NCBI RefSeq assembly: GCF_023101765.2
Contig: NC_064228.1
Span: 7,179,501-7,243,500, forward strand
Source: Spodoptera frugiperda
Lineage: Eukaryota > Arthropoda > Insecta > Lepidoptera > Noctuidae
Length of the DNA: 64,000 nt
Direction: 5' to 3'
The notes beneath the pieces were generated by a model. It made no database searches and had not been told where the DNA came from. It was given only the letters and a program-made list of their open reading frames with translations. How positions within the stretch are numbered: position 1 is the first letter of the stretch; every line of letters begins with the position of its first letter. The position numbers and the translations under genes are program-made. Shown piece after piece: positions 19,906 to 30,906 of this stretch.

Positions 19906-20280
19906 AGTCAAAGTCAAAGTCAAAGCATTTATTTCAATTAATCCTAAATTAGGCACTTTTGAAACGTCAAATTGAATTGTCCGTCAGTCTGTCTGTCAGT
20001 GAAGCTAGGCGCTCGTTCCAAAGTGTTGCTTCGAATGGAGAAGAACGAGCAAGAAACTCCATCGTTACTCTTTTCAAAAAATGTTTTTTACAATATCTCT
20101 GATACATTATTTGATCATTTACCTATTGTCTATATATGTAGGAACAATGTAACGACAATACGACGTCAGAACTATGGGACAATAAAACCAATTTGTAAAG
20201 AATATAAATTAAAAAAGCAAGCAAAAGAATATAAATTGAAAAATTGTTTCTTCAATATATTTTAATGGTAGCATTTGATA
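19906..20280 (+). repeat. CAAAGTCAAAG-tailed repeat
   Basis: It begins with tandem TCAAAG words, then TTAGGCACTTTTGAAACGTC as at 3490, then AAGAACGAGCAAGAAACTCC. The 97-codon ORF here (19972-20265) is repeat-derived and not a gene. Confidence 0.6.
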
Positions 20281-20283
20281 CAC

Positions 20284-20352
20284 GGGGGTCACCGGTGATC
20301 GACGTTAGCGGAAGATTTGCCTTCAACAGTTTTCTATTGGCAGTCAAAGACT
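20284..20352 (+). repeat. Repeat family H copy
   Basis: GGTCACCGGTGATC near 20287 is followed by CGACGTTAGCGGAAGATTTG and CAACAGTTTTCTATTGGCAG, as at 62698-62780. One base of the palindrome differs from the other two copies. Confidence 0.7.
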
Positions 20353-20427
20353 TAAGCATTTTTTAAATACACACGAGTAAAGTAACTTAAGCCAAAAAGC
20401 TTCGGTCTTAGGGTACCTAGTACCTAC

Positions 20428-20760
20428 ATTTTCGTTAGAGATGTGCTATGCTACGTTGCAGTGGATGCATTTGGCTTCCACCAATCACATTCATTGGCAC
20501 ATAGCATAGCACTGATGGGAACGGACTCAGCTAAGCATTTTGTTATATGTAAAAATACGTGCTATGCCATGTTTCTTATATGGAAAGATGCGTACTATGG
20601 ATGGCTTCCCTACTCGATTCCTTTATACATCGCATACTCGAGCTGCGCATCTTCCTCGCATAGCTACATAGCTTAGTATCAGTGGAAACGGTCACATAGT
20701 TTCACAGTTTAACTATTACATCTTCGTAGCATGGCTACATAGCACTTCTCTGGTGGAATA
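20428..20760 (+). repeat. Inverted-repeat element family D, copy 1
   Basis: The left end reads GAGATGTGCTATGCTACG. The right end, reversed, reads TCCACCAGAGAAGTGCTATG, so the ends are inverted repeats. The inside (GGATGGCTTCCCTACT, AGCTTAGTATCAGTGGAAA) is shared with 31355-31615. ORFs inside are not conserved between copies. Confidence 0.75.
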
Positions 20761-21120
20761 GTACACTTATTCTTCTAAAATGAATCTTCTAGAGTCTCGT
20801 AAAAATGGAGATAAATTACATAACCAATAATAAGCATTATAAAGATATAACACTTCTAATTAAAACAATTAAATAAGACTATAAACAATTGAAATAAGTA
20901 ATAAGTATAATTAGCATAAGTGTTAAGTAATAAAAACTTTTAATATAAGTAATTAGTATTTACTTTATTTATTTATTCTTATTGCCATTCTACTGTTTTG
21001 CATTTTAAATTATCTAAATGCAGTTTTGAATTATGACTGTTAAGCAGCGGCATAGAGTGTCTAGGCGGAACCCCGTATAAAAATTTGTTTGGGCCCTCCT
21101 TTTTCTTTTTTTTTTTTTTT
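20761..21120. other. Gene-free stretch with hAT-MITE fragment
   Basis: AT-rich, then near 21045-21110 a fragment resembling the right end, reversed, of the hAT-type MITE at 47398-47751 (GGAACCCCGTATAAAAATTT). Confidence 0.45.
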
Positions 21121-21260
21121 GAGGGGGAAAATCATCCAATGACTTTTCCCGCCCTGTCTCTCAAGCCTTAAAGAGAGGACTTACCGATAAATCAAATTAT
21201 CAAATGCCGTCTCCCACTCTGGGTGAGGCGAGAGCTAGTGTCAGACTCTTACTAGTAGTG
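21121..21260 (+). repeat. Family F copy with insertion
   Basis: Family F words GAGGGGGAAAATCATCCAAT and GTGTCAGACTCTTACT are present, but about 50 bp of unrelated sequence separates the two halves compared with 12613-12720. Confidence 0.75.
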
Positions 21261-21314
21261 CCAGTTCTGCCTACCCTTTTAATTAAATTCCCTGTTAATA
21301 TTTCATTATATAAA

Positions 21315-21510
21315 CTAGCTTCTGCCCGCGACTTCGTCCGCGGAAAATTAAAAAAAATAGGGTTGTACTATCCCTAACATTTAGGGGGATGAAAAATAGA
21401 TGTTGGCCGATTCTCATAGATACCGGATAAGCACAAAAAAAAATCATCAAAATCGGTCAAGTCGTTTCGGAGGAGTATGGCAACGAAAACTGTGACACGA
21501 GAATTTTATA
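21315..21510 (+). repeat. CTTCTGCCCGCGACTTCGTC repeat
   Basis: The words CTTCTGCCCGCGACTTCGTC and AAAATCGGTCAAGTCGTTTC identify a widespread lepidopteran non-LTR-type tail. Related text is at 28330-28500, 36870-37060, 37225-37450 and 58260-58470. Confidence 0.65.
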
Positions 21511-21859
21511 TATTAGATAAACTTACGCCTTTGTTCTTACAAGGGTAGACAGAAACCACACAGCCTCTTTAAACTTCCATCACATTCATGCATCTGGCCA
21601 TACAAAATGCAAAAACGTCAGTTAAGTCATTCATTTAAATAAAAATAAAACTAAGTAACAATTTCTAGAGCCAAAATGGACGATAAAATTTATAAAGCAT
21701 GAAATTCTATTGCTTTTGACGAAATGAAAGTTTTTAACAGATACATCGTATGAATAGAATGCCTGAAATGAAAAAGCACGCAAAAACTGTTGAAGCGAAC
21801 CGATTTATAATTATGTAAGTAGCTGCAAATAGGTGTATCGACAGACTATCTTTTACAAA

Positions 21860-22190
21860 CTTCAAAAAACTGTTAAATAATAGGGTCAATGAGTAATCTC
21901 TATTTTAATGTCCGTCTTGTGCATTATTTTAAAATATTAAGCACGTGTTTTTAGGGTTCCGTAGCCAAATGGCAAAAAACGGAACCCTTATAGATTCGTC
22001 ATGTCTATCTGTCTGTCTGTTTTGTTTTCTTACGGAAACAAATACTTTTGAATAAAAATCCATTTGAAATATCGCGTGACGTCAATTCTAGATACATTTT
22101 ATACGTAGAAATTACGTATTTTAATAATATTTTATGAAGCTTGGATTGGTTCAATGGGTAAAATGTAATGAGGTAACAAACAAACAAATA
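21860..22190 (-). repeat. Family I fragment plus AGGGTTCCGTAGCC repeat
   Basis: GTTCCGTAGCCAAATGGCAA and its reverse partner GGAACCCTTATAG form a short inverted repeat at about 21953-21992. The sides match family I (3700-3835) in reverse orientation. Confidence 0.55.
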
Positions 22191-22202
22191 AACAATTACA
22201 CT

Positions 22203-22318
22203 GCCGAACTCAGAGACATTTAATCATTACTTAAATAAACTATTCCTTATTGATTTTATATCGAAAACAATTGCTAAGGACTAGGTTAAGTAACTATTAA
22301 ATGACTCTGAGTATAGTG
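22203..22318. repeat. MITE family K, copy 1
   Basis: The left end GCCGAACTCAGAGACATTTA and the right end, reversed, GCCACTATACTCAGAGTCAT are imperfect inverted repeats, and both ends contain ACTCAGAG-CATTTAAT. Copies are also at 50808-50930 and 55118-55232. Confidence 0.8.
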
Positions 22319-22684
22319 GCAAACTATCACATTTGTATTATTAGTTCAGGATATAAAACTTGTGTGGAACACGCCTCTATGCTATATCCCTTTTCTCTCC
22401 TAACACGGCTAGAAATCGAATCCTGTGGCCATGTTAATGACCCCTCTGTATATACATAATGTATGGAAAAAAGTTGTCACGTCAGTTTGTACGTAAAACA
22501 CCATGTTCTTGTCACTTTATATAAGTAAGTTCTTATATAGGTACATAGATTGTACTTAACATGTGAAATACGTACGTTATATAGGTACGTAGAAATGACG
22601 TATTTGCGCCCATTCCTAAACGTTGATCAGTTTTATCTAAGTATTGTTATCAATCATAAGATTGATTACCTCGTTGAGTTGAGT

Positions 22685-22917
22685 CATTGTCTCATTGGTC
22701 GAGCGGTCGCAAGTGCTGCATTTGTGTTATAAATCCCAAGTAATAGGGGGTGAGCCTATTGCCATATACTGGGCACAATTAAAGACTCCGTGCTACTACT
22801 GAGAATTTTTCGAAAAACCGAAAAAGCCCAGTAATACTTTGCCCGACATGGGAACCAAACCCGAAACCCCTTGCCCGGCAGTCGCTGTTGCGATCACCCG
22901 ACCAATAAGGCAGTCCA
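22685..22917. repeat. Head-to-head SINE family B copies
   Basis: A truncated plus-strand head (CATTGGTCGAGCGGTCGCAA) at 22690-22735 meets a minus-strand copy at 22745-22917 whose head reads, reversed, GACTGCCTTATTGGTCGGGT. Confidence 0.75.
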
Positions 22918-23224
22918 GAGGTTACTCTTTTTCAATCAGGTTCAAAATAAAATTCTTGGTTACATTGTGTCAAAAAAACTTAATCTATCGCCAGGTTCCG
23001 TATATATGACACACGTGTTACACTTACATGTAAAATATTGGTATTACGTTAACATTTAACCTGAATACTGGAATCTAGATTCTAGATTTGGCTCGTGCAT
23101 GTGTAAGCACAAAATCTAATAATCTATCGTTTCCTGTGTCTTTCGAAACATTTATTAATTTATCTTTCTTGCTATGTGGTTAGTTACATGTTACTAAACT
23201 AGTTAAAGAGAATTTACCATATTT

Positions 23225-23410
23225 TATGATTAACTATTTACTTCCGCGCGGTTTCGCCCTCTCTGCTCGACTCCTATTGATGGTAGCGTGATGTTTTATA
23301 GTCTTTAGGCTTCCTCAATAAATGGACTATCCAACACAAAAATAATGATTCAACTGGAAACAGTAGTCCCGGAGATTAGCGCGTTTAAACAAATAAACAA
23401 ACTTTCAGTT
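23225..23410 (+). repeat. TTCCGCGCGGTTTC repeat
   Basis: TTCCGCGCGGTTTCGCCCTC, AGCGTGATGTTTTATAG and GGAGATTAGCGCGTTTAAAC match copies at 50003-50210 and 57685-57895. Confidence 0.75.
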
Positions 23411-23887
23411 TAGTTACATACAAACGTATATACAGCTTTAAAAACTGTATATTATGTATGTATAAATCTTAAGATTTCACGAAAACTAGGACACCATGAT
23501 GGACACCAATCGAGCTTTTATTAATTTTATTGTACTTAAATATCATTAAAAACAAGATAAATACTAACACTTATAATTATTTTTATTTATTTATTTATCT
23601 TATGAAAGTTTACAATAGTATGGCACCAATATCGAAGCCGAGACCTCGACTGCACTTTCAACCACTCAAACAATTTGGCAATTTAGGTAATGCAGAAACG
23701 TTTTATTTTATTGTTTACAATGAACGTACAATTTGTTGCGCGTGCACACCTTTGCAACAGGAGTCGCCCAAGGCATACAACTTTCGCTCGATACATAGAA
23801 TTTAAAGAGGCGCATCCTTACTTAAGGCTTTGGTCTTATTGTAAGCGGAAACATAGTACTCATAAAATAAATATTAGATTTTTTTGG
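23411..23887. other. Gene-free stretch
   Basis: A 91-codon ORF and the start of a 160-codon ORF overlap here, but the latter runs into family C and has no domain. I do not support a gene. Confidence 0.4.
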
Positions 23888-24167
23888 TATAAGCCGGTAA
23901 ACGAGCAGACGTATCACCTGATGGTAAGCAATCGCCGCCGCCTATGGACACTTGAAACACCAGAGGCGTTACAAGTGCGTTGCCGGTATTTTGGGGTTAA
24001 GAATTTAAGGGTTGTTGGGGAATCGGGGATTGGGAAGGGGGTAATTGGGCGTCCGGTAACCTCACTCACACAACGCAAGCGTTGTTTCACGTCGGTTTTC
24101 TGTGAGGCCGTGGTATCACTCCGGTCGAGCCGGCCCATTCGTGTCGAAGCATGGCTCTCCCACACTT
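23888..24167 (-). repeat. Family C, near-complete copy
   Basis: In reverse orientation it runs from GAGCCATGCTTCGACACG through ACCGACGTGAAACAACGCTT to CTTACCATCAGGTGATACGT. Overlapping ORFs on both strands are repeat-derived. Confidence 0.85.
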
Positions 24168-24428
24168 ATTAGTACCTAGATGGTGCTCTGTAGTGTCTGC
24201 CTGAGTGAGCAAAGCGTGAGTTTATACATGTAATTATGGTGTAATTATAAATAATCGCTGACAATGAAGCCTCGACCGATATATTACAAGGTTTTGTGTG
24301 AAATGTCAACTTTGATGGTATCTGGTTATTGCTCCTTAGTTTAATATTAATTAAAGACGTAATTATAATATTTTTTTGTGAAATAAGCACTATTTATATG
24401 AATTATTCCACAAATAAAATACTTACTT

Positions 24429-24498
24429 GATGAAAAACTGTTTTTTGTGGAGTAGTAAACTATGATAATTTCTACACCACAAAAAACAGTTTTTCATC
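24429..24498. repeat. Perfect 22-bp hairpin
   Basis: The arm at 24429-24450 (GATGAAAAACTGTTTTTTGT plus GG) is perfectly complementary to 24477-24498, with a 26-base loop. It could be a tiny MITE. Confidence 0.85.
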
Positions 24499-24812
24499 TT
24501 TACCATGGCAATACTAAATCATTTTCGTAAATAAATTACACCCAACGATAGACTTTTTAATAACTTAATATTCATAGAACATAAAGCTATGTATAAATTA
24601 ATATATTTATGTTACTGTGTTCGGTTAAATATTTGTAAATACATGAAACGTGAAAATCAACAAATCGAAATTGTAAGTCTAGGAAATGGTTTAGAAATTA
24701 TTAATCCATTGGGTTAATTGGTTTTTCGATTTCAAAATTCTCTATTTACTATTAGTTATTGGTATATGTAGCCTAGTGGGCGAGCCTATTCCTGTATACA
24801 CGCTAGCTGACG

Positions 24813-25225
24813 GCTTAGTACGAATTTGTTTTACGTTTAACAAGGTTCAAACTTTACTGCGTTCGGCGCTCTGATTGGTTGGTCATTAGCACTGGCCAAT
24901 CAGACCGCTGATCGCACCTTCGTTTGGTTTTCGTTTAATGTAAAGCAAACTCGTGCTAAGGGTTCTGAGGGCTTAGTATGAGTTTGTTTCTTACGTTAAA
25001 CGAGATCGAAACGTTATCGCGTTCGGCGCTCTGATTGGTTAGATCATTAACACCGGCCAAACAGACCGCAAAACACGGTAATATTTCGATCTCGTTAAAC
25101 ATAGAAAACAAACTCGTACTAAGCCCTCAGCACCCTTAGTACGAGTTTGGGTTATCGCAATCAGCACTCTGATTGGTTGGTTCATTGCAACAAGCCAATC
25201 AGAACACCGAACGCGCGCAATCTTT
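24813..25225. repeat. Tandem cluster of three MITE copies (family M)
   Basis: Copy 1 (about 24813-24962), copy 2 (about 24970-25127) and copy 3 (about 25133-25225, diverged) each begin CTTAGTACGAGTTTG or a variant. Copies 1 and 2 end in its reverse complement (CAAACTCGTACTAAG). Each holds GCGCTCTGATTGGTT and a later reverse partner CAATCAGA. Single copies are at 42586-42732 and 53328-53478. Confidence 0.85.
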
Positions 25226-25339
25226 GAATAGATAGTTATATCATTTACGAAAGCATGTGAATAATTTCAAATCTCATTGGCATTTCACACAACAATAATT
25301 GTGCAACTACAAATCCTGAGAGTAATTCGAAATGAAGTG

Positions 25340-25440
25340 AGAATCTGTAGCAAGATGGCGTCGGAAGTGAGGCGGCCATTACAATTACGTCATTTCCGGA
25401 CGTTACGTCACGAAGCGTGTCATTCGTTTTTTAGTTTAGT
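25340..25440 (+). promoter_or_regulatory. CpG-rich promoter-like patch
   Basis: In AT-rich surroundings this patch holds CAAGATGGCGTCGGAAG (YY1/ETS-like), TTACGTCATTTCCGG (CRE-like plus ETS-like) and TTACGTCACG. Such groupings mark housekeeping promoters, but no gene with coding character follows within several kb on either strand. Confidence 0.3.
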
Positions 25441-25719
25441 TTACTAGGGCTGGTGCGATACGGTTTATAAGTTTTTATGTTGTTTTTTATGTAATTAATG
25501 TTATTTGTTAAGGGTTATGATTGTTTAATTATGTATATTATGGTGTTGTGTAGGCTTAATGAAGTAGTTACAAGTGGCGGAAAATTAAGTCGAAGATTCG
25601 ATGCTTGAATTTGACCAAGTAGATAACTTGTTGTACCTACTCTTTTATTTATCGATAATTATAGTGGATACATTTATACGTATATAACCCCACGCCTGTC
25701 TCCTGTGGGGGTTGGCAGA

Positions 25720-25957
25720 GACAATGGAACGTAAAGTATACCAAACTGGGCTGTTTTCGGTTTCTCGAAAATTTCTCACTTGTGACACGGAGTCTGGAAT
25801 TGTGCCCAGTAAAAGGCGATAAGCTAATCACCTTTTATATGGGACTTTTAACACAAATGGTGAAAAGTGGGTGTACATTGTACAGTGGCATTACATGCCG
25901 TAATGTGCAGATGCACCTCTGCCTACCCCTTCGGGGATAAAAGGCGTGACGTTGTTG
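25720..25957 (+). repeat. SINE family B, 5' truncated
   Basis: Contains TCGAAAATTTCTCA, GTGCCCAGTAAAAGGCGATA and the end block CCTTCGGGGATAAAAGGCG. The tRNA-like head is missing. Confidence 0.8.
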
Positions 25958-26313
25958 TTGTATATATTTTTTTATCGAACATTGTAGTATATAAAACAAG
26001 ATATGACAACCCTAATAAAAATCTAGTTTAAAATAGTAATAAAATAACATAACACGTAGCTTACTAGGTTACATTATGTTATTTTAAGTTCAATGTAATA
26101 AAACTAACTTTAATTGACCAAATGACGGAAATTATGCAAAGTGTAATGTAATAATGCTAACTGTAGTTACTATGTAATGAGGAACACTATATGTTAGAAT
26201 ATTATGTATATGTTAGATACGTGTGTTTGTTGCTTGCATTTTGCGGTAATAAGTTTGATTACCGAGTTTAGAAAAGGTTGAAAGATTAATATTATTAAGC
26301 TAAGTCTTTTTTG

Positions 26314-26770
26314 AGGAAGGAAAATCATCCAATGACTTCTCCCGCTTTGGGTGAGGAGAGAGGGAGTGTCAGACTCTTACTGACTAAAAACTATCCCGTT
26401 CCTACTCCTACTTTTCGAGCCGGAGCTCCGGTAACCTGTTACTTTAACTAACCTAGTAAAAACTGGAACGGTTTGTAAATTGATATGCAATCTGAACCTT
26501 TTTTGCAACGTCTCGCCTTTTATCCCCGAAAGGGTAGGCAGAGGTGCACGTTACGGCATGCCGCTGTACAATGTAGATTTACACTTTTTACCATTTATGT
26601 TATAAGTCCCATGTAGGGAATTCCCAATAGGGAATGAGCCATATCATGTACTGGGCACAATTCCAGACTCCATGCTATAACTGAAACACCGAAAAAAGCC
26701 CAGTAATACTTAGTCCGACCCGAGAATCGAACTCTAGACCCCTTGTTCGGAGGTCACACTTACGACTCGG
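26314..26770. repeat. Family F (+) followed by SINE family B (-)
   Basis: 26314-26450 is a family F copy ending in a GAGCCGGAGCTCCGGTAACC block. 26505-26765 is a reversed family B SINE from CGCCTTTTATCCCCGAAAGG to its tRNA-like head. The preceding 25960-26313 is AT-rich with no gene. Confidence 0.8.
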
Positions 26771-27000
26771 ATTTCCAACTTACATAAAACTATCACCGCT
26801 GCTCATCCCATTTTAAACAAAAGCGTGACTTTCTCATCATGTATGCGAAGACTGCGGTAACAGGCTTATGTCATACTGTCACATTCTATCTCAGAAACTC
26901 GGAGAACAATGCACAATACTGAATTAGATGAGTTTTAGTACATATTTACTTACTTATGTAACTTTTTTATAAAGTAAAAGTAATTTAATTTTGATTTTCA

Positions 27001-27180
27001 CTGCCTCGGTCGAGAGGTCGTAATTGTGATTGCTGAGTAAGAGGTATTTTGTTTGATTTCCGGATTGGATAAAGTTTTATTTGGGTTTTTCCTATAAATT
27101 ATGTCTGTTGTATATAGCCATTGGATTACCCACAATTTACATAAGACTCTCATGTAATGTCATCAGTGGTGAATAGTGTG
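27001..27180 (+). repeat. SINE family B, diverged copy
   Basis: The head ACTGCCTCGGTCGAGAGGTC and the GGGTTTTTCC block are recognisable. The rest is eroded and the 3' end is missing. Confidence 0.6.
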
Positions 27181-27595
27181 GGAGAGCCATGCTTCGGCAG
27201 GAATGAGCCGGCTCAACCGGAGTGATACCACTGCCTCTCACAACATCGACGTGAAACAATACTTACGTTGTATTTCGTTGTGTCATGACTTTACCGGGGC
27301 CCAATTACCCCCTTCCCAATCTGCCAAATCCTCGATTCCCCAACAACGATTTCCTTAAATTTCTAATCCCCAAAAGGCCGGAAACTCCCTGGGGCCTTAG
27401 TCTGCTATTACAATTGTGTCAGAATGGTCGATCACTGATCAGTGCAAGAGGGACGCAGCTATGTAGGTTGTATATTGACCATTCTGACACAATTGTAATA
27501 GCAGACTAAGGCCCCTGGTGTTTTGGGTGTCCATTGCCGGCAGTTATTGCCATCATCTGATCCGTCTACATGTTTGCCGGCTTATACCATAAAAA
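27176..27595 (+). repeat. Family C copy interrupted by a palindromic MITE
   Basis: The family C text runs from GGGAGAGCCATGCTTCGGCA to GTTTGCCGGCTTATACCAT, but is split at 27391-27515 by an inserted inverted-repeat element (see next entry). The 60- and 74-codon ORFs are repeat-derived. Confidence 0.85.
27391..27515. mobile_element. 125-bp near-palindromic MITE inside family C
   Basis: The arms at 27391-27429 and 27477-27515 appear perfectly complementary over 39 bases (starts GGGGCCTTAGTCTGCTATTA), with a 47-base loop. The flanks join to the normal family C text (ACTCC..CTGGTGTTT), so it is an insertion. Any target duplication is at most 2-3 bp. Confidence 0.85.
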
Positions 27596-28030
27596 TAGTA
27601 TATTGTACAATTTACACAATCATAAGAAACTTTACCCCTTATGAAAAAAACTGTGACAAAAGCAAGTAAATAAAACATTTTTTAAATCCTTTTTAAACAC
27701 TAAGATTTTTTCGTGGCCTCATAGGTGCGTCAAAACTTTGCTTGAAACAAAGAACATGCATACCTTAGTAAAAACAAAGGCGCTATCACTATTTAACAAT
27801 GAAATCGATCTAATAGTAACTTAATATAACATAATATAAAAGGTATTATACCTATATAAAATGTCGAGTCAATCCGGAACTAAGTAGAGTTAAACAATGC
27901 CATATAAACTTGCTTGGTCATAGACTATAGACCAGCCTAACAATAGATACTGCAATAGGAAGAACTCTTTGTTGTCTATGGTAGCATTGTGGTTATATTC
28001 ACGCTATGATAGGTATAAAGCCTTATTAAG
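27596..28030. other. Gene-free stretch
   Basis: AT-rich; nothing supportable. Confidence 0.4.
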
Positions 28031-28760
28031 GTATAAGGCCGACAACGCACCTGTGACTCCTCTGGTGTTGCGGGTGTCCATGGGCGGGGCTGATCGCTTA
28101 CCATCAGGTGACTCGTTTGCTCGTTTGCCTACTATTCTATAAAAAAGGGGCTCTTGGTAATTCTTTTAAGACTTTATATCGACTAGAAGAGGTAGGCAGA
28201 GGTGCACATTACGGCACGTAATGCCGCTACACAATGTACACTTACTTTTACCATTTGTGTTATAAGTCCCATGTAATAGGGTAAGCCTATTGCCATATAC
28301 TGGGCACAATTCCAGACTCCTCTTTAATTCTACTAATATTATAAATTCGAATGTTTGTGTGCATGTTTATGAGTCAATCACGTCAAAACGGTTGAAGGGA
28401 TCGAGATGAAATTTAGAACAAGGGTAGATTACGGTTTGGAATAACACATAGGATACTTTTTATCTTACAAAGACGCGGGTGAAGTCGCTGGTAGAAGCTG
28501 GTATTATAAATAAAAAAAGAAAGTTTGTGAGGAAATATGTTTTTTACTCTTTTATGCCTTAATTTAACAGATTTGGATGAAAGTATACACTTTGCTCGTT
28601 GGTTCCCATAGGTATCATCTCTTACACGGAGCTGCGGTCTACCTAGTGGATTTACTGGGGCTCCGGCTCGAAAAGCAGGAGTAAGAACGGGGTGGTTTTT
28701 AGTCAGTAAGAGTCTTACTCAAGGCAGGAGAAGTCATTGGATGAATTTCCCCCATGAAAA
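28030..28760. repeat. Run of repeat fragments (C, SINE B, LINE-tail, F)
   Basis: 28030-28140 is the family C 3' end; 28185-28322 is a reversed family B SINE fragment. 28330-28500 is a non-LTR-type tail (TTCTACTAATATTATAAATT, CACGTCAAAACGG). 28625-28760 is a reversed family F copy. Confidence 0.7.
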
Positions 28761-29094
28761 AAAACAAGACAACAAAGGGGTTTGAGTAACTTTGTATGGA
28801 CTTGTGGCGTCATTTTTTTTTTCAGCGGCCACCAATAATTTACATGTTACTTTGTTCTGCTGTGTTCATTACACATATATGTTCAATTATTTTTATCCTA
28901 AGTTATATCGAAGCTGAGATATTTGAGTTTGAAGAATTTAAAAATGTAGTCTAGTAAATACTTCAATTACCGTCCTGTGTAAAAAAAATCTTAGTTATGT
29001 TATTAGAAGATTGATATTAGTTATTGGCTTTACTGTTTCTCGACCTCTCGCCTGGCAATGTGACGTTAATATTGGGCCTTTTTTTTTTTTTTTG

Positions 29095-29225
29095 TTTTGA
29101 GCGTGGAAAATCATCCAATAATTTTTCTCGCCTTGGGCAAGGCGAGAGGGAGTGTCAGACTCTACTCTTACTGACTAAAAACCACCCCGTTCCTACTCCT
29201 ACTCCGGTGCGCCACACACCATCGG
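29095..29225 (+). repeat. Family F copy
   Basis: Contains GGAAAATCATCCAATAATTT, AGTGTCAGACTC and AACCACCCCGTTCCTACTCC. A T homopolymer precedes it. 28761-29094 and 29226-29965 hold nothing else that I can support. Confidence 0.8.
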
Positions 29226-29965
29226 CACATAAATAAAAGACATTGGGGGTCCGTTCGATTCATCTACGTCACTGTATTAGAATTATTTTATTTAGTATTC
29301 CTAAAAAAATATGGCAGACACCTAAAAGAGTGCAATAACATTTAAAAACTACTTCGATTTCAATTACCAATATAAAACCAAATATCTCAGTTCCGATATG
29401 GTTTAGAGAAATATGGCCATAATAGCTTTTGACCGCTGTATTCTGTTCTTTCATAATATTTAAGTTTCATTACTGGCCGCTCAACTTCAAAACGACGCCA
29501 ACTTTACCCAAACCCCTTTTTAATGATTCTCGTAACGTGCTTTAAAAATCATAATTAATATTTGAAATGAAAATTAGCCAGAAAATTACAAACTAAAGAC
29601 TAATACCCACCATAATCTATGATGGTATTTAACAAGCATATATTTATATTGAATGATTGTCCTTTGCAAAGTGAAGGGGGCGCCACGATCGTGAATAATT
29701 CCGCGGCAAATCGTGGTTTAAGGTTGTGATGTGTAAATGTCTAGATTTCTAGACTCAGGTCTTAGATTTATATGCTAAAGTACTATTAGTATACCGCCTA
29801 CAGTTCCGTCTGTGTCATAGTCCTAAAATTAGACCATTGAGTTATTACAATATAAAGACTGAGAAAACACAGTTTTATTTTTGAGAAATGTATGTGTAAA
29901 GAAAGATACAAAGCACTTGACTTTGACAGAAGAATAAAATGATTTATCTAAGTCTAGAGATTTTT

Positions 29966-30150
29966 GACTGCACGGTGCGGTGGGCGCCGTAGCAGGGCAA
30001 CTGGCTGCCGCACAACGTGTAGCGGATTCGATTCCCGCACGGAGCAACTCTTTGTGTGATCCACTAATTGTTGTTTCGGGTCTGAGTGTCATGTGTATGT
30101 CTGTAAACGCATCCAAAACTCAGGAAAAAATCCTAGTGTGGGGCAACGAT
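29966..30150 (+). repeat. SINE family A copy
   Basis: The head GACTGCACGGTGCGGTGGGC carries a small insertion relative to 12247. The B box GATTCGATTCCCGCAC and the tail GTGGGGCAACGA are present. Confidence 0.85.
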
Positions 30151-30596
30151 TAAAAATAAGAAAACTCAGTTAACTTTTTATTGCAAGTTTCATCAAAATC
30201 GCTATAGCCGTTTTCGTAAACGTGAATCCGACCAACAAATATTGTCTCGTTTACATAATGCATAATTATAATAAGCAGCAAGTATAGACTATAAGACAAC
30301 ATGCAAGTCATTAAATCTCGATTCTCAATTTATCGATATTTATAACCACATCGATTATCGCATCGTGTGCTCATAACTCGTAATCGGTAACTCGGTACAG
30401 TCGAGGCAAAAAGTGTAATTGAAAGTGATGTTGGTGAATCGTGAGAGTTCAGAGCTCGTCTCATCACGATTGTACCATTTCTTCTGATGCTAACGTTCGT
30501 TATAAAATAACTTGTGTTTTGTAACTTTGAACTTTTCTATGCGACTGTATCGATTTCGCGCGAGGTCGATGACTTTTGGCGTCATCGTGTGGATTG

Positions 30597-30613
30597 TGAC
30601 GTCATTATAAAAA
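30597..30613 (+). promoter_or_regulatory. CRE next to TATA box
   Basis: A perfect TGACGTCA (30597-30604) is directly followed by TATAAAAA starting at 30606. A variant (GGCGTCATC) and the Nrf-like CGCGCG lie just upstream. No coding exon follows, so if it is a promoter it drives an unrecognised transcript. Confidence 0.3.
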
Positions 30614-30741
30614 TTGAGAGTTGGTAAACGATTGATTCTTTTGTTTTTGAAACTAGATGTAGATTGGAAATAGGGACAGAAGCAAAGTAAAACAAAGTTT
30701 TGGCCAAGTCATGACATAAATGAGGTTTCATTTTTTTTATG

Positions 30742-30906
30742 TTTGCCCCACACTAAGATTTTCTCCTATGTTGTGGGTGCGTTTACAAACATGCAAGTTC
30801 ACATACACATCACACCCAGACTCGAAACAACAATTTGTGGATCACACAAAGAGTTGCTCCATGCGGGAATCGAACCCGCTATAGCCACCGCACCAAACGT
30901 GCAGTC
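30742..30906 (-). repeat. SINE family A copy
   Basis: Reversed: it runs from TTGCCCCACACTAAGATTTT to CGTGCAGTC, with the B box complement GCGGGAATCGAACCCGC. Confidence 0.88.

Noticed and set aside
23690..24172. 160-residue ORF
   Set aside because: Its second half is the reverse of repeat family C, and no similar protein is seen in other copies of that repeat.
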